Of a stretch of 64,000 nt of DNA, positions 51,480 through 59,656 are shown piece by piece. The first letter of the stretch is position 1. The number at the start of each line of letters is the position of its first letter. Where the stretch lies: NCBI GenBank assembly GCA_036274895.1, contig DASUEU010000058.1, positions 1 through 64,000 of the forward strand, in the 5' to 3' direction. Made by a program: the position numbers and the translations under genes. Source of the DNA: CALMKX01 sp036274895 (lineage in GTDB: Bacteria > Acidobacteriota > Thermoanaerobaculia > Multivoradales > SZUA-115). The notes beneath the pieces are model-generated. The model saw only the letters and a program-made list of their open reading frames with translations. It did not search any database and had not been told where the DNA came from.

Positions 51480-51707
51480 GCGAGTGACTGAAGTCACTCG
51501 CTACGCATGAACGTCCCTCCGGGACGGCAGACGAAGAGATCCCTCCGCTCCGCCTGCTGCGCAGGCTCCGGTCGGGATGACAACGGTGAACCCTCGGCTC
51601 GCTGGCCCGGCTGTCATCCCGAGCGCAGGGCCGAAAGCCCGGAGCCGAGGGATCTCCCCCGTCCCGCCAGGGACGTTCATGGGTAGCGAGTGATTTCAAT
51701 CGCTCGC
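51480..51707. mobile_element. 228-bp MITE-like inverted-repeat element
   Basis: Terminal inverted repeats of about 48 bp (51480-51526 and 51660-51707, roughly 41 matches) are each opened by a 22-nt palindrome: GCGAGTGACT-GA-AGTCACTCGC and GCGAGTGATT-TC-AATCGCTCGC. Further in, the sequences continue to mirror each other (AGATCCCTC...TCGGGATGACA), so nearly the whole element can fold. No ORF is inside. It fills the 497-bp gap between lemA and the second orphan permease; the rest of the gap (51708-51813) holds no feature beyond the SD. Confidence 0.65.
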
Positions 51708-51813
51708 GAAGAGGCCGCAGCACGCCCTGAGCGCAGCCGAAGGGAGGGGCAGGGGTGAGGGTCTGCAACTTCCCGGGCCTCCCGTCGTTTCTCTCCCTCG
51801 AGAGGAGCCTGCC

Positions 51814-54279
51814 ATGAGCAACGGGATCCGCGACCTCAAGCACACCGTGTCGAGCCTGCTGGCCGACGGTACCTTCACCCTGGTCACCCTGGTGACCCTG
51901 GCCTTGACCCTCGGGGCCAACACCGCGGTGTTCAGCGTGCTCTCCTCGGTGCTGCTGCGCCCCCTGCCCTACCCCGAGCCCGAGCGGCTGGTCACCCTCT
52001 ACAACTCCTATCCCAAGGTCGGCATCGAGGTGGGCGCCAACTCGACCATCGACTACTTCGACCGCCGCCAGGAGGACGTCTTTGAAAGCGTCGCCTTGAC
52101 CGACTCCGTGTCGGCCAACCTGGGGCTCGAAGGCGCTCCGGAGCGGGTCAACGCCCTGCGGGCGACTCCGTCCCTGTTCTCGGTGCTCAAGCTCCAGCCC
52201 CTGCTCGGTCGTGCCTTGACCGAGGAGGACGGCGTGGCCGGCCAGGAGCGGGTGGTCCTGCTCTCCGAACGCCTCTGGCGGCGCCTTTACGCCGGCGACC
52301 GCGGCGTGGTCGGTCGAGACCTGCGGGTCAACGGCGTGCCCTACGCCATCGTCGGCGTCGCGCCCGACACTTTCGACGTCTTCGAGCAGGAGGCCGAGCT
52401 GCTGCTGCCCTGGGCCTTCACCGATCAGGACAAGTCCGAGGACAGCCGGCACAGCAACTTCGCCCAGATGGTGGCGCGGCTCGCCCCCGGCCGCACGGTC
52501 GAGGAGGCCCGCCAGCGCCTGGACGCCATGAACCAACGCATCATCGACCGGGCACCCGAGGTGCGCGAGATGGTGGTCAACGCCGGGTACCACACGGCCG
52601 TGCAGGGCCTCCACGCGGAGGCGGTGCGCGAGGTGCGGCCGCGCCTCTACCTGGTGCAGGCGGGTGCCATCCTGGTGCTGCTGATCGGCTGCATCAACGT
52701 CGCCAACCTGATGGTGGTGCGGGCCGGCCGGCGCATGCGCGAGCTGGGGGTGCGCCTGGCCCTGGGCGCGGGACGCAGCCGCCTGGCCCGCCAGATGGTC
52801 GGCGAGGCCGTGCTGCTCACCCTGGTGGGCGCGGGCCTGGGCCTCGCCCTGGCTGCCGCCTGCCTCCAGCTGTTCTCGCGCCTGGGCATCGACCAGCTGC
52901 CACGGGGAGCCGGCGTCAGCCTGGACGGCACCGCCCTCGGCTTCACCTTCGCCGTGGCCCTCGGGGTGGGCCTCACCTTCGGCCTGATCCCGGTCTTCCA
53001 GGTCGCCCGCAGCAACCTCGCGGACGTCTTTCGCGAGGGCGGCCGCAGCGGCTCCGCCGGCCGCGGTGCGGTGGCCACCCGCTCGGTCCTGGTGGTGGTG
53101 CAGGTGGCGGTGGCCTTCGTGCTGCTGCTGGGAGCCGGCCTGCTGCTGGCGAGCTTCCAGCGCACCCTGGCGGTGGATCCCGGCTTCGAGGCCGAGCGGG
53201 TCCTCACCGCCCAGATCAGCCTGCCCGAGAGCCGCTACGCCGAGCCGACGCGGATCCGCCAGACCGTGGAGGACGCCGTGGCGAGGATCGGGCGCCTGCC
53301 CGGCGTCGAGCGCGCCGCCGCCGTGGACCTGCTGCCCCTGACCGGCATGATGAACGCCTCGGTGATGACCATCGAGGGCCACGAGCTGGCTCCGGGTGAG
53401 CATCCGCCGGTGCCCTACTTCAGCACCGTCTCGCCGGGCTACTTCGCGGCCATGGGCATCCCCCTCCTCACCGGCCGGGCCTTCGACGCGACCGACCACG
53501 CCGACGCGCAGCCGGTGGCCATCGTCGACCAGCGCCTGGCCGAGAAGTACTGGCCCGGGCAAAGCCCCTTGGGCAAGCGCCTGCGCCCGGGGCTCGACGC
53601 TGCGGCGGGCGCCGACGGTGCTCCGGCGCCGCCGCCGTGGATGACCATCGTCGGCGTGGCCGGCAACATCCATCGCCGCGGCCTCGACACCCCGGACACG
53701 GTGGGCTCCCTCTACCTGCCCCTGGCCCAGAACCCCGGCCGCACCGTGGCGCTGGTGGCCCGCACGGCCGGCCCGCCCGAGGCTCTGACCTCGGCCCTGC
53801 GCGGCGAGATCCTGGCCCTCGACCCGGAGCTGCCCCTGTTCGACGTCAACACCATGGAGCAGCGGCTGGATCGCTCCTTGATCGAGCGCAAGGCGCCGAT
53901 GACGCTGATCGCCGCCTTCGCCGCCATCGCCCTGTTCCTGGCCGCGATCGGCATCTACGGTGTGCTCGCCTACTCGGTGCAGCTGCGCACCCGCGAGATC
54001 GGCGTCCGCTCGGCCCTGGGTGCCCTGCCGGAGGGGATCTTGAAGCTGGTGCTCGGCCAGGGCGCCCTCCTGCTGGGAGTCGGGCTCGCCATCGGCATCA
54101 CGGCGGCCCTGCTCTCCGGCCGGCTGATCCGGAGCTTCCTCTTCGAGGTCGGCCCGAGCGACCCGAAGGTGGTCTCGGTGGTGGCGATGGCCCTGGCCCT
54201 GGTGGGCCTGCTGGCCTGCCTGGCGCCGTCGCTCAAGGCGGCGCGGGTCGATCCGGTCGTGGCGTTGCGGCGGGATTAG
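51814..54279 (+). CDS. orphan MacB/FtsX-type permease (ADOP-like), copy 2
   Basis: An 821-residue paralogue of the protein at 46618-49029 with the same layout: an N-terminal TM helix, two MacB_PCD soluble domains and two FtsX membrane blocks (VQAGAILVLLIGCINVANLMVVRAGRRMRELGVR and LIAAFAAIALFLAAIGIYGVLAYS, split by the soluble domain). No ATPase is adjacent. GAGGAG lies 6 nt before the ATG. Its TAG overlaps the TAA of the convergent M32 gene. An efflux or assembly function is inferred only from the family. Confidence 0.88.
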   Translation: MSNGIRDLKHTVSSLLADGTFTLVTLVTLALTLGANTAVFSVLSSVLLRPLPYPEPERLVTLYNSYPKVGIEVGANSTIDYFDRRQEDVFESVALTDSVSANLGLEGAPERVNALRATPSLFSVLKLQPLLGRALTEEDGVAGQERVVLLSERLWRRLYAGDRGVVGRDLRVNGVPYAIVGVAPDTFDVFEQEAELLLPWAFTDQDKSEDSRHSNFAQMVARLAPGRTVEEARQRLDAMNQRIIDRAPEVREMVVNAGYHTAVQGLHAEAVREVRPRLYLVQAGAILVLLIGCINVANLMVVRAGRRMRELGVRLALGAGRSRLARQMVGEAVLLTLVGAGLGLALAAACLQLFSRLGIDQLPRGAGVSLDGTALGFTFAVALGVGLTFGLIPVFQVARSNLADVFREGGRSGSAGRGAVATRSVLVVVQVAVAFVLLLGAGLLLASFQRTLAVDPGFEAERVLTAQISLPESRYAEPTRIRQTVEDAVARIGRLPGVERAAAVDLLPLTGMMNASVMTIEGHELAPGEHPPVPYFSTVSPGYFAAMGIPLLTGRAFDATDHADAQPVAIVDQRLAEKYWPGQSPLGKRLRPGLDAAAGADGAPAPPPWMTIVGVAGNIHRRGLDTPDTVGSLYLPLAQNPGRTVALVARTAGPPEALTSALRGEILALDPELPLFDVNTMEQRLDRSLIERKAPMTLIAAFAAIALFLAAIGIYGVLAYSVQLRTREIGVRSALGALPEGILKLVLGQGALLLGVGLAIGITAALLSGRLIRSFLFEVGPSDPKVVSVVAMALALVGLLACLAPSLKAARVDPVVALRRD

Positions 54280-55778
54280 GCCAGGCCGTAGACCTCTCGC
54301 GTCGTCGCCTCGACGTACGCCAGGAAGGGCTCCGCCGAGAGGGGCCCGCCGGTGGCGCGCTCGATCAGCTCGGCCGGCCGCCAGCGGCTGCCCCACCGGT
54401 GGACGTGCTCGCGCAGCCAGCCGAGCAGGGGTGAGAGCTCGCCGCGGGCGATGGCCTCTTCGAGGTCCGGCAGGTCCCGCTCGGCGGCCTGCCAGAGCTG
54501 GGCGGCGGCGAGGGTGCCCAAGGTGTAGGTGGGAAAGTAGCCGAAGCTCGCCAGGGACCAGTGGATGTCTTGCAGGACTCCCTCCGCCGCGTTGCCCGGC
54601 CGCAGGCCCAGGAAGCGGCCGTAGAGGTCGTCCCAGGTCGCCGGCAGGTCGGCGACGGCGACCTCCCCGCCAAAGAGGGCGCGCTCGATCTCGAAGCGCA
54701 CGGCGACGTGGAGGTTGTAGGTGACCTCGTCCGCCTCCACCCGGATCAGCGACGGCCGCACCTGGTGCAGCACGGGCCAGATACGCTCGACGCGCTGGCC
54801 GACGAAGAAGGGGAAGTGCGCCCGCAGGCGGGGCAGCAGCCAGCGCAGGAAGGGGCGGCCCCGGCCCACGTGGTTCTCCCACAGGCGGCTCTGGGACTCG
54901 TGGATGCCCAGCGAGACCGCGGCCCCGAGGGGGGTGCGTTCCCAAGCGGGCGGCAGGCCCTGCTCGTAGAGGCCGTGGCCGCCCTCGTGGAGGATGCCGT
55001 AGAGGCCGGGCCGGAGGTCATCCTCCTGCCAGCGCCAGGTCAGCCGGGTGTCGCCGCCGTGGATGCCGATGCAGAAGGGGTGGGTGGCGGGGTCGAGGCG
55101 GCCGGCTTCGAGGTCGAAGCCGATGGCCCCGAGCACCTCGAGGGCGAGCTGGCGCTGGACCTCGGCCGGGAAGGTGCCGAGCACGGCCGATTCGTCGATC
55201 TGGGTGCCGGAGGCGGCGACCGCCTCGACCAGCGGCGCGAGCCGGGCCGTCAGGTCAGCAAAGAGGGGGACGAGCGCCGCTTCGGTGGACCCCGGCTCGT
55301 AGAGGTCGAGGAGGGCGTCGTAGGGCCGAGCGCCGCCGGAGACGGCCGCGGCCTCCTCTTTCTTGAGCGCCACCAGGCGCTCGAGGTGGGGGGCGAAGGT
55401 GGCGAAGCGGGCCTCGGCGCGGGCCTGCTGCCAGGCCGCCAAAGCCCCGCTCTTGGCCTCGGCCAGGGCCGCCGCCAAATCGGCTGGCACCTTGCGGGCG
55501 CGGCCGGCGAGGCGCTCCGCCTCGGCCGCCTGGGCGGCCTGGTCCGAGCCCGGGGCGGCCCCCTCGCGCACGGCAGCGATGGCTTCCGCCAGCTCGGCGG
55601 ACACCAGCCGTTCATGCCGCGCCCGGGCCAGGGTCGAGGCCAGCTTGCCCCGCCCCGCCACCCCCTTGGCCGGCATCACGGTCTCCTGGTCCCACTCGAG
55701 CAGCCCCTCGGTGCGTTCCAGGTCGACGATCTCTCCCCACAGGGTCAGCAGGCGCGCGAGCGGGTTGGGTTGGCTCAT
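54276..55778 (-). CDS. M32 family (Taq-like) carboxypeptidase
   Basis: A 500-residue metallopeptidase of usual M32 length. The zinc motif HEGGH has H264, E265 and H268; the third-ligand region is HESQSRLWEN. Other M32 motifs are DPATHPF, IRVEADEVTYNLH and GYFPTYTLG. It removes C-terminal residues from peptides in the cytoplasm. The ATG at 55778 lies 8 nt downstream of TAGAAT (55787-55792), with no SD, so it is probably leaderless. Its stop overlaps the stop of the convergent permease gene (TTAG). Confidence 0.95.
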   Translation of the reverse strand: MSQPNPLARLLTLWGEIVDLERTEGLLEWDQETVMPAKGVAGRGKLASTLARARHERLVSAELAEAIAAVREGAAPGSDQAAQAAEAERLAGRARKVPADLAAALAEAKSGALAAWQQARAEARFATFAPHLERLVALKKEEAAAVSGGARPYDALLDLYEPGSTEAALVPLFADLTARLAPLVEAVAASGTQIDESAVLGTFPAEVQRQLALEVLGAIGFDLEAGRLDPATHPFCIGIHGGDTRLTWRWQEDDLRPGLYGILHEGGHGLYEQGLPPAWERTPLGAAVSLGIHESQSRLWENHVGRGRPFLRWLLPRLRAHFPFFVGQRVERIWPVLHQVRPSLIRVEADEVTYNLHVAVRFEIERALFGGEVAVADLPATWDDLYGRFLGLRPGNAAEGVLQDIHWSLASFGYFPTYTLGTLAAAQLWQAAERDLPDLEEAIARGELSPLLGWLREHVHRWGSRWRPAELIERATGGPLSAEPFLAYVEATTREVYGLA

Positions 55779-55784
55779 GGCGGG

Positions 55785-55920
55785 GCATTCTAGGACGGAG
55801 CGGGCCGAGAGGATGCGCACGGCGGCGGAGCGGGCGGCGTCGATCTCGCTGCCGCGCAGGGCCTGGCGGCGCAGCAGCGAGTTGCCGGCGAAGGTCAGCA
55901 GGACGGCCCGCGGTGCCAGG
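55785..55920 (-). pseudogene. remnant of a DMT/EamA-type transporter
   Basis: On the minus strand, in frame, the sequence reads LAPRAVLLTFAGNSLLRRQA and then LRGSEIDAARSAAVRILSA. This resembles the first TM region of EamA/DMT transporters (typically LLTFAGNSLLCRLAL...IDAASFT-VRLLSGA). It lacks a start codon and everything after ~45 residues, and it runs into the M32 promoter. Its 5' side stops at a GTGCCAG core (55913-55919), where the accessory island begins. This is probably a deletion scar. Confidence 0.4.
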
Positions 55921-55953
55921 GATCTTCAGCTTGAACGACAAGCCTGTGTCGGC

Positions 55954-55981
55954 TTGACCCCTTCAGACGGCGGTGTAGAAT
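55954..55981 (+). promoter_or_regulatory. sigma-70-like promoter before the TIR gene
   Basis: TTGACC (55954-55959) and TAGAAT (55976-55981) are separated by 16 bp. Transcription would start near 55988 and give a leader of about 145 nt before the TIR-protein ATG, including the inverted repeat at 56042-56095. It is one of few clear -35/-10 pairs in the window. Confidence 0.55.
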
Positions 55982-56041
55982 GCCCAAAACTACAGACCCA
56001 GCAAGAGGATCGAGGCGCCCGTCAAACTCAAGTACAGAATG

Positions 56042-56095
56042 CTAGCCCGACATCGACGGGTCGCTATGCTTGCTGGGAGCGATGTCGATGGCTAG
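56042..56095. repeat. inverted repeat in the TIR-gene leader
   Basis: The left arm CTAGCCCGACATCG (56042-56055) pairs with the right arm CGATGTCGATGGCTAG (56080-56095), allowing a 2-nt bulge, around a 24-nt loop. It could be a regulatory RNA hairpin or a recombination-site-like element. Confidence 0.45.
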
Positions 56096-56133
56096 AGATG
56101 CACTACTTGGGCGGACGAGCCGTAGGAGAGTGC

Positions 56134-57222
56134 ATGGCCGAATCGGACAAGCCGAAGAGCACGCCGGACGCGGACCTGCTGGCTCCGGGCTCGGCGGGTC
56201 CGCTCGTCTTCATCAGCCACGATGGGCGAGATGCGGAACTTGCAGAAGCATTCAGCAAGCTTCTCAAGAGCGTCAGCGCCGGGATGATCAAGACGTTCCG
56301 GTCGTCCGACAAGAAGGGAACCGAGGGTATCGACTTCGGCGAAGAGTGGTACAAGCGGCTGATGACACAACTCCAATCCACTTCGGACGTCGTCTGTCTC
56401 TTCACCGAGCGAAGCCTCGATAGACCATGGATCCTCTTCGAGGCTGGTGTGGCCAAGGGAAAGCTGGACACTCCCGTCCTCGGTGTCGCCTTGGGTGTGC
56501 CACTGAGCCGAGTGAGTGCTGGCCCCTTCTATCAATTCATGAACATGGACGACAGTGAGGCCGACCTCACGAAGCTCGTCAATCAGCTTGCACGGCGGGT
56601 TCCGAGCCTTGAACTCGACGGTGATGTCGTGAAGGGCCAAGTGGCGGCCTTCAAGACGACGGAAGCGACCCTCCTCGCGCAACTGTCGTCTGGCGCCGGC
56701 AAGGCGGAGATCAAAGAGGCGGTCGACGAGAGCGCTATCGCAAAACTGGCCGAAGAAATGAAGGCGCTGCCATCGCGAGTAGCGGAACGGTTGGCGGAGA
56801 GTGGAGATCCCCTCCGACGGCGGCGGATGCGACGTTTTCACCCAATGATGTTTGAAGAACTCATCCACATGTCAGGAGAGCCAGGCGATCCCGTTGCGAT
56901 CCTCATGGCCGCTAGCGTGGTCAAGGACGACATGCCCTGGCTCTATGAGCTGGCCATGGAGGTTTACCGGGCCGTCAAGGCCAGGGATGACGAAGCGATC
57001 TCGCGCGAGTTGAAGAGGCTTCGTCGGTTCTCAGAACTCACGGTGCACGGTCCCTTCATAGAAGAGTTCGGCTTCGTAAGCAAGGAATCTCACATATTGG
57101 CAATGGAATTCCCCAGGATGCTCGAGCAGATCCTGATGCGCACTCTTGGGACGGGGGCATCTCACTCATCAGCTCACGCGAAGTCGAAGAAGCCACATCA
57201 GGAATCCGGGGCAGCCGGGTGA
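56134..57222 (+). CDS. TIR-domain protein
   Basis: A 362-residue soluble protein. The ATG at 56134 has AGGAGAG 4 nt upstream. Residues about 20-150 form a TIR-like domain: VFISHDGRDAELAEAF (strand A and helix), EWYKRLMTQLQSTSDVVCLFTERS, and RPWILFEAG with E103 in the position of the catalytic Glu of NAD-cleaving TIR domains. The C-terminal half (helical, about 220-350) has no recognised domain. Bacterial TIR proteins often serve in anti-phage defence or signalling. GC content and codon use are lower in GC than in neighbours, which suggests acquisition. A lipoprotein gene lies 137 bp downstream. Confidence 0.75.
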   Translation: MAESDKPKSTPDADLLAPGSAGPLVFISHDGRDAELAEAFSKLLKSVSAGMIKTFRSSDKKGTEGIDFGEEWYKRLMTQLQSTSDVVCLFTERSLDRPWILFEAGVAKGKLDTPVLGVALGVPLSRVSAGPFYQFMNMDDSEADLTKLVNQLARRVPSLELDGDVVKGQVAAFKTTEATLLAQLSSGAGKAEIKEAVDESAIAKLAEEMKALPSRVAERLAESGDPLRRRRMRRFHPMMFEELIHMSGEPGDPVAILMAASVVKDDMPWLYELAMEVYRAVKARDDEAISRELKRLRRFSELTVHGPFIEEFGFVSKESHILAMEFPRMLEQILMRTLGTGASHSSAHAKSKKPHQESGAAG

Positions 57223-57246
57223 AAGTCCCGGAGGGCTGGCCACATC

Positions 57247-57306
57247 GCCCAACGATAGTATGCAGCAGACGGCGCTGCGCGCCGCCGCTGATGCTGGGAA
57301 CTGGGC
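57247..57306 (+). other. attC-like 60-bp palindromic sequence
   Basis: It starts with GCCCAAC (fits the RYYYAAC box of integron attC sites) 25 bp after the TIR gene stop. An imperfect palindrome follows, with arms GCAGC-GACGGCGC and GCGCCGCC-GCTG. It ends AACTGGGC, where a GTTRRRY box would be expected but is degenerate. Length and location (3' of a gene) fit attC. No integrase was seen in the window. Confidence 0.35.
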
Positions 57307-57359
57307 CGTCACCCACCATTGCAGCACGCTGCCAACCGAGTATCACCAACGCCGGCCTG

Positions 57360-58178
57360 ATGAACAAGACCTTCCTCCTCGCACTTGCCCTCTTGGCCGG
57401 CTGTGGACCATCACAGCGCGACTACGACCAGGCGCGAAATCGGGCGGTCGAACTCGAAGGTCAGGTGGCGGCCCTCCGCGCAGAGTTGGAAGAGGTCAAG
57501 TTTGGCGCTCCTCACTTGCTAAACCAAGCGAAGGCAGCCACCGAAGCCAAGAAGGACGAGGAAGCACGAGCGCTCCTTACTGAACTTCTGAGCCGCCATC
57601 CGTCGTCGGCGGAGAGCAAGGAGGCTGCTCTGCTACTTGCGCAAGTTGAGTCGCGGACAGCGGCAGCTCGACAACACCAGAAGCGCGAAGAGGAGCGGAG
57701 AGTTCAAGAAGCACGAGCGATGCTGGAGCGAGCAACCCGCAACATGGAGAGGCGGACCGATGACATCAAGGGCATCACATGGGTAAGCCATCGGAATGCG
57801 CCTGTGCTAGGGAAGTATGTCTCCCTTTACTTTGGCTCTAAGGATGGAAGTGCAGCAGTGTATCCGCTGCGCCTGAAAGTTCAGTACTCCGGCGACGATT
57901 GGCTGTTCGTCCGCTCACTCATCGTGAAAGCCGATGACAAGGTGTACGAGCTTGGCGGATTGGAGTTTGAACGCGATCATTCGGCTGGCAGCGTCTGGGA
58001 GTGGATCGACATGCCGGTCAAGGATCATGCAATGGTCGACCATTGGATGACGGCCAAGCGTGTAGTAGTGAGGTTCAATGGCGACAAGTACTACTCCGAC
58101 TTTGCACTTCCCGAGCGCCAGCAGGTTCAGATGCGCGAGGTGTACGAAGCTTGGAAGAGTATGGGTGGGAGTCCATAG
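57360..58178 (+). CDS. lipoprotein with coiled-coil, unknown function
   Basis: A 272-residue protein. The ATG at 57360 opens a lipoprotein signal (MNKTFLLALALLAGC, lipobox Cys at residue 15). Residues about 20-135 are a charged coiled coil (VELEGQVAALRAELEEVKF; EAALLLAQVESRTAAARQHQ; KREEERRVQEARAMLERAT). The C-terminal ~130 residues form a beta-rich domain of unknown type (YVSLYFGSKDGSAAVYPLRLKV). It is in the accessory island after the TIR gene and the attC-like sequence, with the same lower-GC codon use. The function is unknown. Confidence 0.65.
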   Translation: MNKTFLLALALLAGCGPSQRDYDQARNRAVELEGQVAALRAELEEVKFGAPHLLNQAKAATEAKKDEEARALLTELLSRHPSSAESKEAALLLAQVESRTAAARQHQKREEERRVQEARAMLERATRNMERRTDDIKGITWVSHRNAPVLGKYVSLYFGSKDGSAAVYPLRLKVQYSGDDWLFVRSLIVKADDKVYELGGLEFERDHSAGSVWEWIDMPVKDHAMVDHWMTAKRVVVRFNGDKYYSDFALPERQQVQMREVYEAWKSMGGSP

Positions 58179-58342
58179 GCAGAACCCATCTGCGATCTGA
58201 CTCCTCGCTCACGCCAGCCCGCCGTGGTGGAGCGGCTTAGTTCGAACGCCAGCCCCGCCACCGCAGCGCCCCCCCGCTGACAACCCCCGTCCAACAGCAG
58301 CGAACCGCTGGCCATGATCGACACCCGGAGTGCCCCTCGACC

Positions 58343-58465
58343 ATGAGACCGGAGAAGCAGCAGCGACTCGAGCAGGCCGGCTGGAAGGTGGGCTCGGCGG
58401 AGGAGTTCCTCGGTCTGACTGCCGAGGAGGCTGCCGAGGTCGAGCGTCGTCTCGATCTCGCCGGC
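58343..58465 (+). pseudogene. truncated antitoxin-like HTH protein
   Basis: The frame from ATG 58343 reads KQQRLEQAGWKVGSAEEFLG then LTAEEAAEVERRLDLA. This is the usual N-terminus of XRE/HigA-like helix-turn-helix antitoxins (KR-RLE-AGW-VGSA-EFLGLS-EE---VE-RL-LA). The HTH that should follow is absent: after about residue 40 the frame reads unrelated sequence antisense to the TPR gene (3' end at 58486). It marks the right border of the third accessory island. Confidence 0.5.
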
Positions 58466-58485
58466 ACCCGCGCTGGGGCTGCTCC

Positions 58486-59559
58486 TCAGGATCCGGCCCT
58501 CTTCACCCGGATCACGAACCGCCGCACGAACTCCACCATCCGCGCTCGCAGTTCGAGCGGCAGCAGCAGTGTGGCCGTCGGGGCGACGCGAGAGCCCATC
58601 TCGTAGATCGCCAGCTCTGCCAGAAAACCGGCCCGTGCGATCTCGAGCAGGTACTCCAGCTCGGCCTCGGCAGCCGCGTGGCCGGCCCGCCTTCCCTCCT
58701 GATAGGACTCGAGCAGAGTTTCCAGGCACTCGATCTCGGCGGCGGCGGACCAGGTCCGCGGGGCGCCCTCCGACCCCGGCTCCTGCTGCTTCAGTTGGCG
58801 GGCCTTGCACAGTGCGTAGCCGAGCCAGTGGGCGGGGCCGGCGGGGTCCACGTGCACGTCGATGCCCCCTGCCTTGCCCGGCTTCGCGACGGCCCGGGGA
58901 GTGAACAGGTTCTCCACGTACTCCACACCCAGGAAATCGGCGTTCTGGCCCATGAACTGGCTCAAGCTCTTGGCCCGCGGCCGCAACGCCAGGGCGTGGG
59001 CGTAGTAGCCCAGAGCTTCGTCCTTCTTCCCCTGGTGCGCGAGGGTATTGCCGCGGTAGAAGTAGGTGCGGTAGTCGTCCGGGTTCAATGCGAGGGAGCG
59101 GTCGTACCAGCGGGCTCCCTCCACGGCGTCGCCGGCGAAGTAGTAGGAGTCCCCGAGGAAGTTGAGGGCCAGGTAGCAGCGGGGGAACTGCTCCACCGCC
59201 TTCGAGTAGACGGCCCGGGCCGCGGGGTAGTCCTTGGCGCGGAAGGCCGGCTCCGCCTCGTTGAGCAGGACGTTGCAGCCGTGCTCGATGGGCCAGGCCG
59301 ACAGGGTGCGATCGCCGTCCTTGCCGGTCTCGACCAGCGGCTGAACCGGTCCCTCGTCGCCGGCCGGCCAGATAGCCTCCCGCAGGGCCGCGGGGGACGT
59401 GTCACCCAGGCCCTTCAACTCGGTGATGGTCGTGGTGGCTCTCGGCTCGCTGGTGGGCGCGGCCTGCTCGGACGGGCCGGCCGCGGCGAGAGGGCCTCCG
59501 GCCAAGACGGCGCCGAGGAGAAGGACTCGCAACGCGGCGCAGCAGGGACTCTCAGCCAT
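58486..59559 (-). CDS. exported TPR-repeat protein
   Basis: A 357-residue protein with a signal peptide (residues 1-27). Residues about 105-215 hold three tetratricopeptide repeats (AEPAFRAKDYPAARAVYSKA; YLALNFLGDSYYFAGDAVEG; YRTYFYRGNTLAHQGKKDEA). A C-terminal helical domain of unknown type follows (about 240-357). It probably scaffolds a periplasmic complex. It is divergent from the RND adaptor gene, with a 97-bp gap. The 3' end overlaps the frame of the truncated antitoxin remnant. Confidence 0.8.
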   Translation of the reverse strand: MAESPCCAALRVLLLGAVLAGGPLAAAGPSEQAAPTSEPRATTTITELKGLGDTSPAALREAIWPAGDEGPVQPLVETGKDGDRTLSAWPIEHGCNVLLNEAEPAFRAKDYPAARAVYSKAVEQFPRCYLALNFLGDSYYFAGDAVEGARWYDRSLALNPDDYRTYFYRGNTLAHQGKKDEALGYYAHALALRPRAKSLSQFMGQNADFLGVEYVENLFTPRAVAKPGKAGGIDVHVDPAGPAHWLGYALCKARQLKQQEPGSEGAPRTWSAAAEIECLETLLESYQEGRRAGHAAAEAELEYLLEIARAGFLAELAIYEMGSRVAPTATLLLPLELRARMVEFVRRFVIRVKRAGS

Positions 59560-59656
59560 CGGTTCACCTCCTGCCTCGGAACCTCGTAACGGTGCTTACG
59601 TATACTAGCCCGCGAACGGCGAAGGCCGTTGCCCCTTCCTTCTGCCGAGGTCCAGC

